This document shows positions 8,751 through 12,685 of a DNA stretch of 12,685 bases, piece after piece. Under the pieces are notes generated by a model. That model ran no database searches. It saw only the letters and a list, made by a program, of their open reading frames with translations, and was not told where the DNA came from. This stretch comes from Krasilnikovozyma curviuscula. Taxonomy: Eukaryota > Basidiomycota > Tremellomycetes > Cystofilobasidiales > Mrakiaceae. The stretch lies in the NCBI GenBank assembly GCA_014825775.1, contig MVAQ01000366.1, forward strand, positions 1 to 12,685, in the 5' to 3' direction. Within the stretch, counting starts at the first letter, position 1; every line of letters begins with the position of its first letter. Made by a program: the position numbers and the translations under genes.

Positions 8751-9506
8751 TCAATCTTCATGAAATAGATCGCGGAAATCGGGCGGCGGCGGCTGCTGGC
8801 CATCTTGGTTGTTACTGTTGGGCACGAGTGGGTCGTACCTCTCGTACACTGGAAGCTGTTCCCCACCCTTGGAGCGCTCTCTGATTCGAGTGACGGGTAC
8901 TTGATTGTCGTACGGTATGACTACTGGTGTTGATGAGGTAGCACTTGGTATTGTTGGTCTTGAAGGTGATGTCGTGAACAGAGACGGAGTGTCAATGATG
9001 TCTTGTCGAATCTGTTGCAAGATGTATAAGAAGATGGGATAATTCTACAGAAAGAGACGATCATTAACACTAAAAGAGGACAATATTCGAATGACAGGCA
9101 ATGCATACCTTCCAGCCTGTTAATCCCTTCTCGAGTTTGTCCAACTTCTCACCGACGTCTTTGACGCCTCGTCTACTAGTCGACAGCTTACCCCTGACAT
9201 AATAGACAAAGACAGCGTGTGCGAACTGGGCTTCCCGGCCAGGTGCTTTTGTTGTATTTTCAAACACCGCCAGTAAGAAAATGGCCAGTTGAAGCAAAAG
9301 GAGCCAAAAAGTCACTCACATGGGGACGAGACGAGAATGAAGTAAACATCTTCGAGGGACAAGGATTTCTGTCGGAGTATCTGAAGCTGAGGTGGGAGAG
9401 GATTGTAATACCAGCTGCGAATTTCGCCTGCTTTTGGGATGGTGAACGACGCTAGGTGGTTGGGCTGGTGTTGAGTATTATTAGATTGACTTGTCGACGT
9501 GCGCAT
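8751..9506 (-). CDS. Unrecognised 205-residue protein
   Basis: Three exons in transcription order, 9506-9320, 9245-9109 and 9044-8751 (stop TGA), join in frame to 205 residues. Donors are GTGAGT and GTATGC, acceptors ACAAAAG and CTGTAG. The N-terminal 20 residues are polar. Residues ~20-120 look folded: FTIPKAGEIRSWYYNPLPPQ, LSLEDVYFILVSSPSPGREA, FAHAVFVYYVRGKL, GVKDVGEKLDKLEKGLTGWK and NYPIFLYILQQIRQDI. The last ~80 residues are Pro/Ser/Thr-rich and probably disordered, ending PPPPDFRDLFHED. There is no signal peptide and no clear membrane segment in the spliced form. I do not recognise a family. The first acceptor is weak, and reading through it without splicing hits a stop quickly, which supports the intron. 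It is divergent from the Fpg gene across 800 bp. Confidence 0.7.
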
Positions 9507-10305
9507 TGCGCGAGATAGTATGCTCTGATTGAGGCCCTAGAGTGGGTTCAGGGTTCCATGACCCGTGTGGGATAAACAGAACAGCGGTAGGTTGGTTCGT
9601 TGATTGTTCGAGGGAAGGAGAGATAACTTTTCGTCCCAATTTTTTGCGTGATGATCTTTTCGAAGGACGCTACTTGCAGCCCACCTGCCGCTTTAGGTGC
9701 TGCGCCTCTTTCGTTCCGGAATCTGGGGAAATATATTTATTTATTTATTTATTTCACTTTTAGGCTTTTTTGCTTGCTGCTCGATAACCCAAAAAGAGAG
9801 CAGATATGAGCAGATATTGGAAAGACTGGGTTCTCGTGCTCTCCTCTGTGACGCGGCTGGCGCAGAACCATCGGACGCGCCAATAGATAGATAGACCGTG
9901 ATTTCCTACAGGAGGAGCTCAAAAATAGAGGACTAGAATATATAAGTTTCGTTGGATGATAGAGGCAGTGAAAATTGTAATAAAACTTGCTGAATGCCAG
10001 ATACTAATCCCCTATTCAGATTAGGCACTCATAAAAAAGGGGGGACTCTGTGCAGTCAGCAAAAGTTTGAATGCCGACACGTTTTCGCTCACGGCTAGTA
10101 GCTCCAGAGCGCGATTGGAATCGTCCCATCAGGATCGCAAGTACCATCGGCTCCAAGGTCAGCAGCAGTTGATATCGTAGTAGGGGAAATTATCATCGCA
10201 GCTCGTTTCCACCCGATCACGATATAACAGAGCAGCTAAAATCAGCTCCAGTCGTGCTCCACACCTATCGAGGGGAAGAAATCCTGTTCATTGGATCGAG
10301 GGAGG
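9507..10305. other. 800-bp divergent intergenic region with simple repeats
   Basis: This separates the 205-residue gene (start 9506, minus) from the Fpg gene (start 10306, plus), so it must contain both promoters. It holds an ATTT microsatellite (9735-9754), a short ATAG repeat (9883-9895), two ACGCG cores (9851-9855 and 9875-9879), a TATA-like ATATATAA at about 9938-9945 and an A6G6 run near 10033-10044. A 33-codon plus-strand frame (10071-10172, MPTRFRSRLVAPERD) could be an upstream frame in the Fpg leader, but nothing supports it as a gene. No tRNA box pair is seen. Confidence 0.45.
9735..9754. repeat. ATTT tetranucleotide microsatellite
   Basis: About five uninterrupted ATTT units lie in the divergent intergenic region. 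This is a simple repeat of the kind that varies in length between strains. No function is implied. Confidence 0.9.
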
Positions 10306-12298
10306 ATGCCTGAGCTCCCTGAGGTCGAGAGAGCGAGAAAGCTGATTGAAGATGTTGGGAGGGGTAAAGTGCGTTGCTCTCTTACTGCAACGACGGTCCT
10401 TTCACCGTCTGCTCGACTCTTTGCTGACGCCTTCCTGTTTCTTCCATCACTGGTGGTTCACACATCCACTCTACAGGTAATATCGAAGGTGGAAACAGTA
10501 GAAGATACCATCGTTTATACTGGAGGAATAAGCCACACCGACTTTGTGAGTATGAGACGGGATGTTCCTTGCACCCTGACCCATATCAGCGTGCTCATCC
10601 CTTCTCATTCCCTCTTTCCACTCAGGCTGCTGAGCTAGCTAACCGTACTATCGAAGGGTGTGAAAGGAGGGGAAAGATGTATGTTAGCGGGGTTCGATCG
10701 AGTTTCATGTTGTATGGCCCACCGATCTGACGTAGTAATCCGCATTCTGCCCCCAGATTCTTCATTCGTCTCTCCGGCGAAGGTCGCCTTCCCATCTTGC
10801 ACTTTGGAATGACGGGGATGGTTCAGATTGATGGTGTTGAACCTCTATGGTATCAGACCAGAGCACTTAACCCTAAGCTGGATCGAAATGTTTGGCCGCC
10901 TCGATTCTGGAAAGTGAGTAGCAAAGAAAACTTCTTTCTGCTTACGCTTTGTCGACTGACGCTCCATTCTTGGATGACCTGTTTGTATTTGCTAAGTTTA
11001 TCTTGCACCTTGATACACCCGACGGTTCAGCTCCCACCGTTCGGCTCTCCTTTAATGATCCTCGAAGGCTTGCTAGGATACGGTTGAACGCAACACCCTT
11101 GCTCTCACCACCCATTTCCGAAGTAGGTTCCTATCTATGTCAATTCGTTTCCATAGCACTTATTTTACATTGAGCCCTCGCCCGGTTCGCTGTATTCCTT
11201 GGTCGCCTTCTGCAGCTCGGTTTTGATCCCCTCCTCTCACCTCCCACGCTCAAAGAATTCGCCAACCACCTATCGAAGAAGTCGTCCCCGATCAAGGCTG
11301 CATTGTTGGATCAATCTTTCTCTGCCGGAGTTGGAAATTGGGTCGCCGGTTAGTGGCTTTTTCTTCTATTTCTTCTATATTGAGGAAGTTCTTCTCAAGG
11401 TGTCATCAAACCCATTCATCTGTTCCTGTTTGAACCGCCTTATTTACTTCTTTCCTTTTCTTTCTTTACTGATGATTTTCGACCTACCGGCGCTACCTCG
11501 GCCTACCTCTCCCAACAACCACAGACGAGATCCTCTTCCAGTCGAGAATACACCCTGAGGTCAGGTGTAATACCCTCACCGACGCTGAGGTTCAGATGCT
11601 ACTCTTACAAACCATTAGCGTCTGCAAGACTGCAGTCTCAGTTGATGCTGATTCCGCCAAGTTCCCTCAAGATTGGCTGTTCAAGCATCGCTGGGTGAGT
11701 CGCTAGGCGCCTATTCTCTCCGGACGAAACGGTCGAACGCTGACGAATCTCTTGTACTCTCCTCCATGTGATTCTTCTAACACTCTACAGGCTAAAGGAC
11801 GAGCGAATAAAAAGCCGGTGGATCCTCTCATACTAGTACGTAACACTGGACTCTCTTCATTGCAGTATCTTAACTGGGTGACTTATACTTTACTGTGTTC
11901 TCCGTACCACCGTGCATTCTCAATCTTCTCGGTGGTGGATTTATATTCGATGTCACATGTTAAATCGTATTCTCGCCAGGCTGATGGCATGCCAGCTAAA
12001 GTCTCATTCCTTACGGTCGGTGGAAGGACGTCGGCAATCGTTGAAACTGTACAGAAGCTGGGTAGACGCTCAATAAAGGTGAGTCCGGCTTCTCGTAAGA
12101 ATCGTTGTAGTACTTCTGGAATCTGACACTTGTTCAATTTGCTTTCATTAGGACTTATCTGCAAGCGACAAGAAAAGAACTTTAACACAGTCAGCCGATG
12201 AAGCTTCAGTTTTGAAGGTATCTGAAGCTGCGCTGGAGGAAGACGATGAAAGCAAGGCTGACGAAGTTGTGGGTAGGCGAAAACGACGCAGGCTCTAA
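10306..12298 (+). CDS. FPG1: Formamidopyrimidine-DNA glycosylase (Fpg/Nei family), zincless-finger type
   Basis: Ten exons (10306-10368, 10477-10545, 10626-10678, 10757-10913, 10997-11122, 11216-11348, 11525-11694, 11791-11835, 11980-12078, 12152-12298) join in frame to 353 residues. The start is fixed by MPELPEVERARK: after Met removal Pro becomes the Schiff-base nucleophile and Glu3 the acid. Other family marks are RRGK (K61), HFGMTGMVQI, FNDPRRLARI, the helix-two-turn-helix with AGVGNWVADE (N197), and EILFQSRIHPEV. The finger segment (about 273-297: PAKVSFLTVGGRTSAIVE, R288) has none of the four zinc cysteines of bacterial Fpg, matching the plant and fungal zincless-finger form. Family knowledge: these bifunctional enzymes excise oxidised purines such as FapyG and 8-oxoG, then cut the abasic site by beta/delta-elimination. 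The acidic C-terminal tail ends GRRKRRRL, a likely nuclear localisation signal. All key residues are present, so it should be active in nuclear base-excision repair. Confidence 0.93.
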
Positions 12299-12685
12299 AT
12301 GTACTACAAAATCATAGAGGAATGACTGACTCTTCTGTAACAAATAATAAGAGAAACAGTGAAGAAATAGTTGCACAAAATCTATATTACTGTACTTGCA
12401 TGTGGAACATTAGTAATAAAACAAAAGATCCTCGGAAATAAAAAAGTAGGTGATTTGAAAGATGGTCGACTGAAATACTCTTCATCGCGTTCCACCTTCC
12501 ACGAAAGGAAATTACGCTGAAAAATAAGTCTATAGTTGATGACAATTGGATCACTGATGATGAGAAACACCTCCAGGTAATACTTCCTGAGGATAGTGAA
12601 ATCTGTTCCTGGGTGGTTTGGGTTACAAACATTCTCTCTCTGCCTGCTCTCGCGATGTTTTGATATTCAGAAAATAAAAAATAAA
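12299..12685. other. Downstream of Fpg: 3' UTR, and open minus frame to the edge
   Basis: The first part is AT-rich and should be the Fpg 3' UTR. On the minus strand a frame stays open from the right edge (12685) to a stop at about 12382, with readable stretches such as FTILRKYYLEVFLIISDPIV. It could be the last exon of a convergent gene or chance. No RNA gene or repeat is seen. Confidence 0.3.

Noticed and set aside
9070..9315. Minus-strand reading TFWLLLLQLAIFLLAVF as a membrane segment of the 205-residue protein
   Set aside because: It begins inside a GTGAGT donor without an ATG and is out of frame with exon 1; best explained as intron sequence.
9732..9895. Simple repeats as possible mobile-element remains
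   Set aside because: Only short ATTT and ATAG units, with no terminal repeats, target duplication or transposase sequence nearby.
10071..10172. 33-codon plus-strand frame before the Fpg gene
   Set aside because: Too short, no domain and no splice link to the Fpg exons; at most an upstream frame in the leader.

Overview
The window looks like nuclear DNA of a basidiomycete yeast, most probably a tremellomycete (Cryptococcus/Kwoniella type). Genes are densely packed. Nearly every coding region is cut by many short (about 45-150 nt) GT-AG introns with GTGAGT/GTAAGT/GTATGT donors. CT-rich tracts lie upstream of genes, and every protein that can be named is a eukaryotic family. There are no prokaryotic operons, no CRISPR, and no transposon or virus. 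I found no multi-gene 'system'. The items of interest are in gene structure, active-site chemistry and two unrecognised genes.

Layout, left to right: (1) 27-789 (-), MIX17/CHCHD2-like mitochondrial twin-CX9C protein, cut by the left edge. (2) 790-1712, non-coding, with CT-rich tracts and a nest of inverted repeats. (3) 1713-3795 (-), an RNase H-fold protein of the dikaryotic fungal type, with one catalytic Asp replaced by His. (4) 3879-5339 (+), an RNPS1-like RRM/RS splicing factor whose start codon lies only 83 bp from that of the RNase H gene, so the two share one promoter. (5) 5571-7212 (-), lunapark, the ER three-way-junction protein. (6) 7213-7684, lunapark promoter region. (7) 7685-8260 (-), three coding exons of an unrecognised gene, with its 5' end unresolved somewhere in 8261-8750. 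(8) 8751-9506 (-), an unrecognised 205-residue protein. (9) 9507-10305, an 800-bp divergent intergenic region. (10) 10306-12298 (+), a ten-exon formamidopyrimidine-DNA glycosylase with a zincless finger and a C-terminal nuclear signal. (11) 12299-12685, the tail region, with an open minus-strand frame reaching the edge.

The genes do not form a pathway: mitochondrial, RNA-processing, ER-shape and DNA-repair functions sit side by side, as is usual in compact fungal genomes. Exon boundaries were worked out by hand from splice consensus and reading-frame continuity. The MIX17, RNPS1, lunapark and Fpg models close in frame at every junction. The RNase H model has one ambiguous junction, and the 7685-8260 gene lacks a certain start.
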